Assembly: GCA_035689185.1 (NCBI GenBank)
Contig: DASSLY010000032.1
Location: forward strand, 1 to 64,000
DNA: 64,000 nucleotides
DNA from: DASSLY01 sp035689185
GTDB taxonomy: Bacteria; Actinomycetota; Actinomycetes; Actinomycetales; Dermatophilaceae
Direction of reading: 5' to 3'
The translations under genes were made by a program, and so were the position numbers. Below the pieces are notes generated by a model that worked only from the letters and a program-made list of their open reading frames with translations, was not told the origin of the DNA and made no database searches. Positions 16,964 to 25,700 of the stretch are shown in pieces. Position 1 is the first letter of the stretch, and every line of letters begins with the position of its first letter.

Positions 16964-18081
16964 GGCCGTGGTGCGATGGGTCGGCGGATCGCGACGACCA
17001 GGCCCCGCCAGGCCGACAGCGGTGTGGTCTGCACGTTCAGACCGGTCCGGGGGGCCGCGACCAGGGTCGGGGTGCCGGCGACCGGGCCGATGTACATGCC
17101 GACGTGGCCGGGGTGGGCGTTGGTGCCGTCGGAGCCGGCGATGAAGATCAGGTCCCCGGGGCGGGCCGCGGCGGTGGACGCGACGGGGATGCCGGTGCTG
17201 ACCTGCCCGGAGGTGGTGCGGGGGATCGCGACGCCGGCGGCGGCCCACGCGGCCTGGACCAGCCCGGAGCAGTCCCAGGCGTCCGGGCCGGCGCCGCCCC
17301 ACAGGTAGGGCTCCCCGAGCTGGGCCAGGGCGAACCGGACGACGGTGGCCAGCTGGGCGTCGGTGGGCGGCTGGTAGCCGGGCGGCAGTGTGGTTCCGCC
17401 GGGGTCACCCCGGCCGCCGTCGCCGCCCTGGCCGGGGCAGTCCGCGGCCGGCCAGGTCGGCGGGTTCGTCGGCGAGTCGGTGGGTGCGGTGCCGGCGGGT
17501 CCGGTGCCGTCGGGTGGGACGGTGGGCGGCCAGTACGCGGCGACGAGGGTGCCGGCCAGTGCCTCCCAGCGGGCGACCGCGTCGGGGTGGGCGGAGTGTT
17601 GCACCCGGTCGGAGGCGACGGTCACCGGCAGCAGTTGCCAGCCGGGGACGCCGGCCAGTGCCCGCAGGAACAGCCACGTGGCGGAGACCGGGTTGAGCCG
17701 AACGGCGGCGGGTCCCCAGCCGCCGCGTTGCTGGAACAGTCCGAGAGAGTCCCGGTCGCCGTAGCCCAGGTTCCGAAGGCTGGACTCCTGCACCGCGGTG
17801 GCGACCGCGACCAGCGCGGCCCGCCGCGGCATACCCGCCTGTGCTGTGGTGGTGGTGATGGTGCGGGCATTGGCGAGCTGCTCGGCGTCCAGGTCGACCC
17901 CGTCGACCTGCCGGGCCGGGCCGCCGGGTCCGCAGAGGCCGGCGACCCCGCCGGCCGCGGCGCCGGTGGTGCCGGTGATGGCGGCGGCGGTCGCGATGAT
18001 CCCGGCCGCGGGCGTGACGACGGCCAGGGCGAGCACGCTGGCGAGCAGGGCGAGGCGGGGTGGGCGCGGGGCGCGGCTCAT
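16960..18081 (-). CDS. Secreted lysozyme-like plus NlpC/P60 cell-wall hydrolase
   Basis: A 373-aa bifunctional peptidoglycan hydrolase of the transfer system. The N-terminal signal or membrane helix LALLASVLALAVVTPAAGI (about 10-30) is followed by a transglycosylase-like domain with candidate catalytic Glu in VATAVQESSLRNLGYGDRD. A Pro/Thr-rich linker precedes a C-terminal C40 domain. That domain has Cys in PDAWDCSGLVQAAW and His in HPGHVGMYIG. Such enzymes open the thick Gram-positive wall for the channel. The ATG at 18081 overlaps the upstream stop (ATGA). Confidence 0.9.
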   Translation of the reverse strand: MSRAPRPPRLALLASVLALAVVTPAAGIIATAAAITGTTGAAAGGVAGLCGPGGPARQVDGVDLDAEQLANARTITTTTAQAGMPRRAALVAVATAVQESSLRNLGYGDRDSLGLFQQRGGWGPAAVRLNPVSATWLFLRALAGVPGWQLLPVTVASDRVQHSAHPDAVARWEALAGTLVAAYWPPTVPPDGTGPAGTAPTDSPTNPPTWPAADCPGQGGDGGRGDPGGTTLPPGYQPPTDAQLATVVRFALAQLGEPYLWGGAGPDAWDCSGLVQAAWAAAGVAIPRTTSGQVSTGIPVASTAAARPGDLIFIAGSDGTNAHPGHVGMYIGPVAGTPTLVAAPRTGLNVQTTPLSAWRGLVVAIRRPIAPRP

Positions 18082-19760
18082 GCCAGGTTCCTGAAAGCCT
18101 CGTTGGTGTCGAACAGCTCCGCCTCGGCCGGGCCGCGGATCGTCTGAACCCGGTAGGAACGTTCCCCTACCCGCCAGATCGCCCGGCCGCGGCGTTGCCG
18201 CGCCCAGCCGGCGATGTCGTCGGTCTCCATGTCGGACAGCCCGAGCAGGGTCTGCAGCTGCGCGGCCACGTTGCGGTCCTGGCCGAGCAGGACCTTGGTG
18301 TCGCACAGGTTCAGCAGGTCCTTGGCGATGTTCGCGGCCTGGGAGCCGGTGTCGCCGACGGCGAGCATGTCCGAGGGCTTGTGCGCGACGACCAGCTGGG
18401 TGCAGGCCTCGGCCCGGGACAGCCGCAGGTCGGCGTCCAGGGACTGCACCGCGCCGACGCCCAGGCGCATCTGGCGCCACACCTCGTCGCGGACCACGAC
18501 CGTGTGCGCCTGCGGTCCGCCCACGCGCGTGTTGCCGGGGCTGCTGGTGTGGCGTCGGGTGTCGGTCATTGCCCGCGACCAGGAGTTCAGGCAGGCCAGC
18601 GCGGTGCCGATGGCCTGGTCACCCAACGGCAGCAGCCGCCCCAGGGACAGCGACTGGATCGGCGCGGACCAGTCGACGACGATGTTCGTCGGCTGGTCGA
18701 ACAGCCCTGCCAGGGCGCCTCGGACCATCGCGCCGAGGGCGGCGGTGACCTGACGGGTGGCCTCCACCATCGCCGCCGGTGAGGGGTACCGGCAGGCGTG
18801 CGCCAAGTCCGGGCTGGGGTCGCGCAGCGCTGCCCAGACGGCGGGGATGGTGATGACCCGCAGCCGGCCGCTGCCGGCGGCCCACCCGGTCAGCTGGGCC
18901 AGCACCGCGGACAGGGCGTCCTCGTCGGCGGGGGTTGTGACCACACCTTGGGCGCCGATCAGGGCCTTGAGCAGCACCAGCCATCGGCCGAAGATGACGC
19001 GGGCCCGTTCGGCGCGTTCGGCCTCACCCAGGCTGTCCCAGCCGGCGCCGAGGGGTCCCAGGTCTAGCGGGTTGATCCGGGTCGGCATCCCCACGCCGAG
19101 CGCGAACGGTTCGACCCCGACCGCCCGGGCGAGCTTCTCGTACTCGTCCTTGACGTCGCCGGCGACCAGGGTCCGGACCCCGAACAGCATCAGCCGGAAC
19201 AGGATCGCCTTGACGGTGGTGGACTTGCCGGTGCCGGGTTTGCCGAACAGGACCAGGTTGGGGTTGGACACGATCTCGGCCAGCACCCACCCGGCGGGGT
19301 CGACGCAGAACCCGGCCCCGGAGCGGGTGTCGACCCCGACCGACGCCCCGGTCGGCGGCAGCGGCTGCCCGCCGACGAACGGGAACACCCCGCCGACCTC
19401 GGCGGTCGAGGCCCGGTAGACCACCAGGGGGTGCGGCACCGGTGACCATCCCCGCCCGGCCCCGGGAACCCCGCGGGCGGTCCCCGGGGACCGGTGCAGG
19501 GCGGCCTCGGCGGACCGCCCTCCGCGAGGAGGTGGTGTGGTCCGCGGCGACAGCGGCGTCCCGTGGGCGTCGGCGACCTGCGCCAGCGACCGTCCCGGGT
19601 GACCTGGTCGGTCCCAGCGCCACGCCTGGTCCGCCAGCCACCGCCACCGGTGTGCCCGCGGCTGCGCCGGACCGTTGGGTCGCGCGGGGCCGCTCTCCGG
19701 CTTGTCCGGGTAAGCCGCCAGTGGTGGCGTTGGTCGTGAGTCCTGCGGCGGGGTCAGCAT
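18078..19760 (-). CDS. VirB4-like conjugation ATPase
   Basis: A 560-aa cytoplasmic ATPase that powers the type IV channel. Walker A FGKPGTGKSTTVKAI lies near residue 185 and a Walker B-like VVVRDEVWRQM near 410. NPLDLGPLGAGWD and VVAHKPSDM are typical of actinobacterial VirB4/TraC-like ATPases. The N-terminal ~100 residues are Pro/Arg-rich. ATG at 19760 overlaps the end of the preceding gene by 7 bp. The long upstream extension of the frame is an artefact. Confidence 0.9.
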   Translation of the reverse strand: MLTPPQDSRPTPPLAAYPDKPESGPARPNGPAQPRAHRWRWLADQAWRWDRPGHPGRSLAQVADAHGTPLSPRTTPPPRGGRSAEAALHRSPGTARGVPGAGRGWSPVPHPLVVYRASTAEVGGVFPFVGGQPLPPTGASVGVDTRSGAGFCVDPAGWVLAEIVSNPNLVLFGKPGTGKSTTVKAILFRLMLFGVRTLVAGDVKDEYEKLARAVGVEPFALGVGMPTRINPLDLGPLGAGWDSLGEAERAERARVIFGRWLVLLKALIGAQGVVTTPADEDALSAVLAQLTGWAAGSGRLRVITIPAVWAALRDPSPDLAHACRYPSPAAMVEATRQVTAALGAMVRGALAGLFDQPTNIVVDWSAPIQSLSLGRLLPLGDQAIGTALACLNSWSRAMTDTRRHTSSPGNTRVGGPQAHTVVVRDEVWRQMRLGVGAVQSLDADLRLSRAEACTQLVVAHKPSDMLAVGDTGSQAANIAKDLLNLCDTKVLLGQDRNVAAQLQTLLGLSDMETDDIAGWARQRRGRAIWRVGERSYRVQTIRGPAEAELFDTNEAFRNLA

Positions 19761-21283
19761 CGGGTGTCCCGCCCGGGCAGACCGACCCCCAACGGCAGGG
19801 CGCCGGCGACGAAGCCGGCGTCCTGGGCCAGGTCCAAGCGGAGCAGCCCGTACCCGCATGCCCGGGCGGCGGCCTCCAGTGCGGCGGCGTGGTCCTCGAC
19901 GTCCCACCCGGACGGGACGGTGACGGCGGCGACGCCGGCGAGCCGGACCATGGTGTGCCCGGCGGCGAGCTGCTGCTCATGGGCAGCGGTCTCGGCGGCG
20001 AGGCGCCGTTCCCGCCGGCCGACCCGGAACCCACGTTTGGTGCGCACGTCGGCGGCGATCTCGGCGGCCCACAGGTCGTGCTCGACCTGCCGCCCGGCCC
20101 GCCCGGCAGAGATGGGTTCGTAATGCAGGGTCAAGGTGCGGCGCTCCCCGGCCCGGGCGACCGCCAGCAGCCGGGTCAGCGCCCCCACCCGGGTGGGCAG
20201 CTCGGGCAGCAGCAGCGCGTAGGAGACGGAGGTGAACCCGTCGTGGGTGTAGGCCCGCGGCGCCGGCGGCGGCGCCCCGGACGGGCCGGCCGCGGCCAGC
20301 GGTGGCCCCAGCACGGTGGCGGCGCCCCGGGCGTGTTCCTGCCGGGCCCGTTGCAGCGGGACGGCGTCGGCGGGGTTGTACCCGGTCCGGATGGCCGCGG
20401 CCAGGTCGGGGGTGGACAGCCAGGACACCCCGGTCGCGCCGAGCCCCCGGAGCTGGGCCTCGACCTCGGCCAGGTGCCGGTACAGGATCCTGGCCCGGCC
20501 GGTCACGCCGCCGCCGGCGTCCTTGGCGGCCCGGCGGATCCGGGACTCGGTGACCCCGACGGTGACGAACAGCTCGTGCCGGACCGCGGTGGACCGCATC
20601 AGCGTCTCCAACTGGTCGGTGGCCGCGACCACCGCCGGTGGCGCGTCGCCGCGGCGGCGGTCGGCGACCCACGCGGCGCGTTGGGCGCCGTCGTCGGGGA
20701 CGGTGCGGATCTGCACCGAGACCCGGCACACCTCCTCGGTTGCGGCGGCCGCGGCCAGCAGCCCACCCAGCTGGGCGGCCCACCCCTCCCGGGTCTCGGT
20801 GTCGGCGTTGCCCAGGCCGGGGTGGGTGACCGCGGCCGTCGCGGACCACCGGCCCGCGTTCGGGTCCTGGATCACGGCGACCGGGCCCCCGCCGGGCAGG
20901 GGTGGGGGTGGCCCGTCGTGGAACCGGAGCACCGCGGCGATCCCGGGCAGGTCCGGCTCGTCCAGGCGGGCGGTGGTCCCGGCGCCGGTCGCGACCCGCG
21001 GCCGGAACGCCGACCAGCCCAACGCCCGTCCGGTAGCGAACAGCAGGCCGTCCAACAACCACCGGGCGGCCGGGCGGCGGCGGACCGGGACCACCACCAG
21101 CGCGGTCAGGACCAGGGAGGCGGTGCCCAGCTGGGCGGCGCCGGTCCAGTGGCTGCGGCCGACCGCGGCCAACGGCGGCAGCCACGCGACCGCGAGCCCG
21201 GCCGCCTGCCACCCGGACAGCCCGGCGAACGGGCCGAACCGTTCCCGGCGCCACCCCGAGTACAACCCGCTGTGCCCCCTCAT
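19754..21283 (-). CDS. SCO6880-type conjugation protein
   Basis: A 509-aa protein of the SCO6880 family found in actinobacterial type IV systems directly before the VirB4 ATPase. Two hydrophobic segments lie near the N-terminus (WQAAGLAVAWLPPLAAV; AQLGTASLVLTALVVV). The rest is a long soluble alpha/beta part with YTHDGFTSVSYALLLPELPTRVGALTRLL. No ATPase motif is present. It overlaps both neighbours. A structural role linking membrane and ATPase is inferred from position. Confidence 0.8.
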   Translation of the reverse strand: MRGHSGLYSGWRRERFGPFAGLSGWQAAGLAVAWLPPLAAVGRSHWTGAAQLGTASLVLTALVVVPVRRRPAARWLLDGLLFATGRALGWSAFRPRVATGAGTTARLDEPDLPGIAAVLRFHDGPPPPLPGGGPVAVIQDPNAGRWSATAAVTHPGLGNADTETREGWAAQLGGLLAAAAATEEVCRVSVQIRTVPDDGAQRAAWVADRRRGDAPPAVVAATDQLETLMRSTAVRHELFVTVGVTESRIRRAAKDAGGGVTGRARILYRHLAEVEAQLRGLGATGVSWLSTPDLAAAIRTGYNPADAVPLQRARQEHARGAATVLGPPLAAAGPSGAPPPAPRAYTHDGFTSVSYALLLPELPTRVGALTRLLAVARAGERRTLTLHYEPISAGRAGRQVEHDLWAAEIAADVRTKRGFRVGRRERRLAAETAAHEQQLAAGHTMVRLAGVAAVTVPSGWDVEDHAAALEAAARACGYGLLRLDLAQDAGFVAGALPLGVGLPGRDTRC

Positions 21284-22818
21284 CCCGCGACCACCGCCAC
21301 CTCGGCGACCTCGCCCACCCCGGCCGTGGTGGCCGGGGGCGCACCACCGGCGCCGCCGGGCCCGGGTCGACCGCTGGTCGGCGGTCGTGGGCTCCCACCG
21401 CGCCCGGGGTCGTCACCGGATCCCGGGCCGTTACCTTGAGGTGGCGGTGATGCCGGCGGTGCTGACGGAGGTGGTGGTTGCGGTGGGTCGGGCGGGTCGA
21501 CCTGCGGCGGGGGACCGTCCCCGCCGTCTGGTGGCGCAGCCATCGCCTCGCTGCCGCCGTCGCCGGATGGTGGTGGCTCGGCGGATGCTGACTCGGGACC
21601 GCCGCCCGGTCGGGCCGCCCGCGTCGTCGCCCGGTTCGGGCGGCTCGCACCGGGGGAGGCGTACAGGGCCGCGCCGGTGCCGGCACCGACGCCGGCGGCC
21701 TCCAGGATGGGCGCAGCGGCCGTCATGGCCGCGGTGGACCCGGCGGCCATGGTCCGGTGCGCCGCGGTCAGCCGGGACACCGCCGCGGTCCAGCGGGACT
21801 CCACCCCGTCCGAGGCCGCCGCCTCCTGCGCGGTGGCCCCCGAACCCCCGCCGGCGTAGGCGGCATCCGAGGTCGTCTCGGCTTGGCCGCGGGTGCCGAG
21901 GTCGGACAGGGAGGTCCGTAGCCCGTGCCCGGAGGGGGTGCCGGGGTCGACGAACGCGAACAGCTTGAACAGGGCCAGCGGGCAGAACACCGATACCAGC
22001 AGCACCGCGGCGCCGACGAACGCGGTGACGGCCTGCTGCCCGGCGTCGGCGGCCTGCGGGTTGGTGGTCCCGGACGCGGCCGCGGCGACCTTGAACCCGA
22101 TGCTGACCACGACGGCGACCGCGGGGGTGAGCATCACCAATGCCAGCATCCACCGCAGCGCCGTCCAGAACCATCGGGCGGTGGCCTGCGCGACCAGGCC
22201 CGCGGCCAGGATCGGGATGGTCGCGGCGATGACCAGGATCGAGGCCTCCCGGACCAGCGCGGCGACCAGCAGCCCGACCGCGGCGGGCAGCACCCCGAGC
22301 AGGGCGATCACGCCCAGACCGGCGCCGGACACGCCGTGGACGGCGTTCTGCCAGGGGGTGTTCGAGGCGGCGATCCCGGCCCAGGTTCCGGTGTGCAGCC
22401 CGGCGGCGAGGATCCCGCGGGCGGCGGCGTCGGCGGCGGTGACCAGCGCGGCCAAGAGGCCCAGGCCGCTGGCGGTGACGACCATGTACTGGCCGATGCC
22501 CTTGAACAGGTGCAGCAGCCCGCCGCCACCGGACAGTGCGGCCCTGCCGAGCTGGACCAGGCAGAGCAGCACCAGCAGCGCCGCACCGACCCACGCCGTG
22601 GAGGGCAGCACCGAGGACAGTGGCCCGGTGCGGGGGTCCAGGTCGGGGACGGTCAGGTGGTCGATGATGGCCAGCACCCCGGCCAGCAGCGACAGGGAGA
22701 AGTCCCACAGGCCCTTCATGGCCGCAGCGAACGCGGTGACGGCCAGCTCGGCCAGGGCGCTGCCCAGCCCTTGGCCGACGACATCCAACGGGTTCGGCGG
22801 GCTAGGCAGGCTAAGCAT
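21280..22818 (-). CDS. VirB6/TrbL-like polytopic membrane protein
   Basis: A 512-aa protein with roughly seven to eight membrane segments in residues 30-300, for example WVGAALLVLLCLVQLG and VIALLGVLPAAVGLLVAALV. A low-complexity Pro/Gly/Ser-rich cytoplasmic or external tail covers about 380-512. The topology and size match VirB6/TrbL channel components. It overlaps both adjacent genes. The tail contains PPDPPQPPPPSAPP-like runs that account for local sequence bias. Confidence 0.82.
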   Translation of the reverse strand: MLSLPSPPNPLDVVGQGLGSALAELAVTAFAAAMKGLWDFSLSLLAGVLAIIDHLTVPDLDPRTGPLSSVLPSTAWVGAALLVLLCLVQLGRAALSGGGGLLHLFKGIGQYMVVTASGLGLLAALVTAADAAARGILAAGLHTGTWAGIAASNTPWQNAVHGVSGAGLGVIALLGVLPAAVGLLVAALVREASILVIAATIPILAAGLVAQATARWFWTALRWMLALVMLTPAVAVVVSIGFKVAAAASGTTNPQAADAGQQAVTAFVGAAVLLVSVFCPLALFKLFAFVDPGTPSGHGLRTSLSDLGTRGQAETTSDAAYAGGGSGATAQEAAASDGVESRWTAAVSRLTAAHRTMAAGSTAAMTAAAPILEAAGVGAGTGAALYASPGASRPNRATTRAARPGGGPESASAEPPPSGDGGSEAMAAPPDGGDGPPPQVDPPDPPQPPPPSAPPASPPPQGNGPGSGDDPGRGGSPRPPTSGRPGPGGAGGAPPATTAGVGEVAEVAVVAG

Positions 22819-23677
22819 AGTGGGCCTCCCGCCACCCGGCGCGGACGCAGTCGGCGCTGCCGGGCCAGGTCGACGGTGGGTACGCCGGCTGGTCCCCCGG
22901 CCCGATCCGCCACCGGCCCTGCGACCACACCATCCGTTGGCAGTCGGCGACGCCGGCGCGGACGGTGGTGCGGTACGTCGCGTCCAACTCGCCCAGGACG
23001 CAGGCCAGGACGAAGTCCCCTCCGTCCAGGACGCCCTTCACCTGAGCGTGGGTCAGCGTCCACGACGACGTCAGCTGCGGTGACCCGCCGGGTATGCCGG
23101 CCGCCCCGAGGATCGCGGTCACCCCCACCCGGGGGGTCCACAGGTCGTAGGGCACCGCACCGGGCAGCGCTGCCCGCTGGTATGCCCGTAGGGGGCTGGT
23201 CGGGTTCAGGTCGGTGAACGCGGCGGCGTCGATCGCCGCCAGTGCGGCGACTGCGCCCTCCGGGGTTCGCGGGAACCCGGACGCGAGGATGTCATCCCCA
23301 GTCCCGGACCCCGGGGTGGTGGTGAGGCCCGTGGGCGTGGGCAGCGTCATGGACGGGCCGGCGGTCGCGGTGGTCAGCGGCTGCGGCTGCGACGCCGACG
23401 GTGGGACCGACAGCATCGGCCGGGCCGCGAGGGCGTCCCGCGCCGCCGCCGCCGTGGTGCGGTCTTCGGCGGCCTGCCCGGCAGGGCTGACGACGGACCC
23501 GGGCGCCACCGGCGGTTGCGGTGTGCCGGGCGTGGCGTGGTCCGGGCCGGTGCCGGCCAGGGCCGAGACGACGAAGACCAGCAACCCCCACAGCAGGCAC
23601 CCCACCAGCAGGGCGGTCCCGCCAAGGACCAGCCAGCCGCGGGTCCGGGCCGAGCGGAACACGATCATGGCGGCCAT
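22811..23677 (-). CDS. Single-pass transfer protein, unknown function
   Basis: A 288-aa protein with one membrane segment (residues 16-41, LVLGGTALLVGCLLWGLLVFVV). A Pro/Thr-rich extracellular linker (45-130) and a C-terminal globular domain with several Trp and Cys follow. Topology suggests a channel component in the envelope, such as the VirB8/TraC-like bitopic proteins of Gram-positive systems, but I cannot confirm the fold. ATG 23677 or 23668 are both possible starts. It overlaps the VirB6-like gene by 8 bp. Confidence 0.7.
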   Translation of the reverse strand: MAAMIVFRSARTRGWLVLGGTALLVGCLLWGLLVFVVSALAGTGPDHATPGTPQPPVAPGSVVSPAGQAAEDRTTAAAARDALAARPMLSVPPSASQPQPLTTATAGPSMTLPTPTGLTTTPGSGTGDDILASGFPRTPEGAVAALAAIDAAAFTDLNPTSPLRAYQRAALPGAVPYDLWTPRVGVTAILGAAGIPGGSPQLTSSWTLTHAQVKGVLDGGDFVLACVLGELDATYRTTVRAGVADCQRMVWSQGRWRIGPGDQPAYPPSTWPGSADCVRAGWREAHYA

Positions 23678-23680
23678 GGC

Positions 23681-23998
23681 TCAGGCCGCCCCGAAGCCGG
23701 TCAGGAACGCGTACAGCCCCACGTACACGACCAGGGCACCGACCGCGGTCACCAGCATCGAGACCCCGACCTTGCTGGCGCCGTGGTTGCCGAAGACCCG
23801 GCCACCGGCCAGGGCGCCGACCCCGGCCAGCGCCGACAGGAAGATGACGATCAGCACGCCCCACTTGACGTAGCTGATGACGGCGGCGACCGGCCCAGCG
23901 ACCCCGGCGGGGGGCTTCGCCGGCGGGTTGGGGACGACGCCGGTAAGGACATCGGCGGAGCCGCCGAGCGCCTGCAGGACGTGGACGGTGCTGCTCAT
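23681..23998 (-). CDS. Small two-helix membrane protein, VirB2/TrbC pilin-like
   Basis: A 105-aa protein with two hydrophobic segments (about 40-63, AVISYVKWGVLIVIFLSALAGV; about 78-100, MLVTAVGALVVYVGLYAF) around a short Gly/Lys loop. This is the shape of VirB2/TrbC pilins, and it sits at the start of a type IV operon. ATG at 23998 has AAGGAGTCC upstream. The 23999-24150 gap before it probably carries the operon promoter. Confidence 0.7.
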   Translation of the reverse strand: MSSTVHVLQALGGSADVLTGVVPNPPAKPPAGVAGPVAAVISYVKWGVLIVIFLSALAGVGALAGGRVFGNHGASKVGVSMLVTAVGALVVYVGLYAFLTGFGAA

Positions 23999-24150
23999 CA
24001 GGACTCCTTGGTTGCCGTGGCGTGCCGTGCATGAGTAGTGGCGTGCCGGTGGCCGGCGAGGTGGCAGCCGCAGCCGCCGCTGGACACCGGGACCTGGGAA
24101 CGGCCGGTGGTCGCAGCCGTTTGGGCGCGGGGTGGATGGCCAGGTCGTGT

Positions 24151-25401
24151 TCATGGCGTCTTTTGGCGTTCCAGGATCTGGCAGGCGCGGCGGGCGACGG
24201 TGCGGCGGACCACGGGCATCCCCTCCGCGGCGAGCTCGGCCCGGGCCTGGGCCTGCAGCACCGGCCGTAGCCCTCCGGTCTCGGCCAGCCGTGCCTCGAA
24301 CCCGACCAGATCGACATCGGCGACATGGGCGTCGGGATGGTCCAGGCCGAGGATGACCGCGTCCCACCACGGTCCCGCCTCGGCAACCCTGGCGGGCGAG
24401 TGGCTGGCCGGGTCGGCGGCCACCGCCAGCAGTGCCGCGGGGACCGCGGCAGGCGGCCAGCCGCGGGTCACCACGGCGAGCTTGACGACCACCGCGAGGC
24501 AGCGGGCCGACCACCTGGTCGTCGGCTTGCCCAGTGCACGCCGGGCCTCAGCGCAGCGACGAGCCAACGCCTCCAGGTCGGTGATGCCGCACGCCGCCAG
24601 CAGGTCGGCCTCGGCCGCCTCCACCGCCGTCGATGACGAGGCAACCGTGGCCGTGGCGGTCGCGGTGGCGATCGCAGTTGCCGTGGTCCCGTTCGAGCTC
24701 GCAGCGCCCGGAGCCGGTGACGGGGCCGGTGAGGGGGATGGAGGGGGTGGTGTTCTCTGGGTAAGGACCTTTGGGTTGGGCCGCAGATCTGCGGCCACCC
24801 TGGCCGCAGAAGTGCGGCCAGGGGTAGCCGCAGAAATGCGGCCACCGGCGCCCGTGCAGCCGCGGGCAACCGCAAGGGTGGGCTCGGGGGTAGCCGCAGA
24901 AATGCGGCCACCCCCTTCAGCGACGTAGCTCGTGTCCTCGTGGGCGCCGTCCGTTGCGTCGCCGGTAAAGGTGGGTCGCGTTCCGGGCTGCGAGGTCCTC
25001 ACGTGGTAGCGGTTGGACAGGTACTCGCCACGGACGCGGCGGTGCTCCACCCGGACGATGGAGGCGTCGGTCAGCTGGCGCATGGCCCGGTCCACCGCGT
25101 CGACAGAGCGACGCAGCCGCCGCGCCAGGGTGGGCCGCGACGGCATACGGGAGCCGCTGCCGTTGCCGTAGCGCAGCAGCAGCGCATAGAGCCGGAACGC
25201 GGCATCGGAGATCTCTGCATCGATCACCCACTCGGGGACGACGGCGAACCGGGGCTGCTCGACTACCAGCGTCGCGTTGGCGTCATGAACCGACGGGACC
25301 GTCGGGACCGCCGGTGTCGAAGATGATTGGGTGGACGGGGCTGGTCGTGCTTCCGGAGACATCGCGGCACCAATCGACGATGCGAACGTGAAGGTGGGCA
25401 T
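24151..25401 (-). CDS. HTH replication-initiator-like protein with internal iterons
   Basis: A 416-aa protein. Residues 55-135 (WVIDAEISDAAFRLYALLLRY, PSRPTLARRLRRSVDAVDRAMRQL) form a winged helix-turn-helix as in plasmid and phage replication initiators. A low-complexity linker at about 165-270 is encoded by DNA holding four 18-bp palindromes. The C-terminal helical domain covers 275-416. No catalytic motif is visible. ATG 25401 or 25362 could be the start. It lies next to the tRNA attachment remnant. The linker repeat GGRISAATP occurs twice, but the DNA repeat is better preserved than the peptide. Confidence 0.65.
   Translation of the reverse strand: MPTFTFASSIGAAMSPEARPAPSTQSSSTPAVPTVPSVHDANATLVVEQPRFAVVPEWVIDAEISDAAFRLYALLLRYGNGSGSRMPSRPTLARRLRRSVDAVDRAMRQLTDASIVRVEHRRVRGEYLSNRYHVRTSQPGTRPTFTGDATDGAHEDTSYVAEGGGRISAATPEPTLAVARGCTGAGGRISAATPGRTSAARVAADLRPNPKVLTQRTPPPPSPSPAPSPAPGAASSNGTTATAIATATATATVASSSTAVEAAEADLLAACGITDLEALARRCAEARRALGKPTTRWSARCLAVVVKLAVVTRGWPPAAVPAALLAVAADPASHSPARVAEAGPWWDAVILGLDHPDAHVADVDLVGFEARLAETGGLRPVLQAQARAELAAEGMPVVRRTVARRACQILERQKTP
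24780..24910. repeat. Four 18-bp palindromic repeats, iteron-like
   Basis: GCCGCAGANNTGCGGCCA occurs at 24780-24797, 24803-24820, 24827-24844 and 24893-24910. Each copy is itself an inverted repeat around the central bases. Start-to-start spacing is 23, 24 and 66 bp. The 23-bp step breaks the coding frame, so conservation is at DNA level. They lie within the HTH initiator-like gene, as iterons of a replication origin often do. Confidence 0.75.
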
Positions 25402-25580
25402 GACTGAGCGCGCCGACGGCCGAACCGGCCGAGTGCGTCAGGGATGCGTCAGGAAATGCAGCGGAACTGTCCGGTGGGAGCGGTTCCAGGCGTCCGAGCC
25501 GACACCACGGTCTAGGACAAACCGCTGGTCAGAGGCCATTGCGGTCGGCTCCGGCACAGTCCGGATATTGGCCGTGCTCC

Positions 25581-25625
25581 CTTGTAAACAGGTGGTTGGG
25601 GGTTCGAGTCCCCCCGTCGGCTCCA
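25581..25625 (+). other. attR: 3' part of tRNA-Thr(TGT)
   Basis: The 45 bases run from the anticodon loop CTTGTAA through the T-arm (GGGGG, TTCGAGT, CCCCC) to the acceptor end and encoded CCA. No matching D-arm or 5' acceptor strand exists upstream, so this is not a complete tRNA gene. Elements that integrate by recombination in a tRNA anticodon loop leave exactly such a duplicate at one end. The intact tRNA should be at the other end, left of this window. Confidence 0.85.
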
Positions 25626-25700
25626 ACTTGGTTGTTCCGCAACGATTTTCACGCGGTGGCTCTAGAGCCTGCCCATTCCGGGCGGGCTGCACGGACGGTG

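Noticed and set aside
25500..25625. A complete tRNA-Thr gene
   Set aside because: No 5' acceptor strand, D-arm or anticodon 5' stem pairs with the remaining part.
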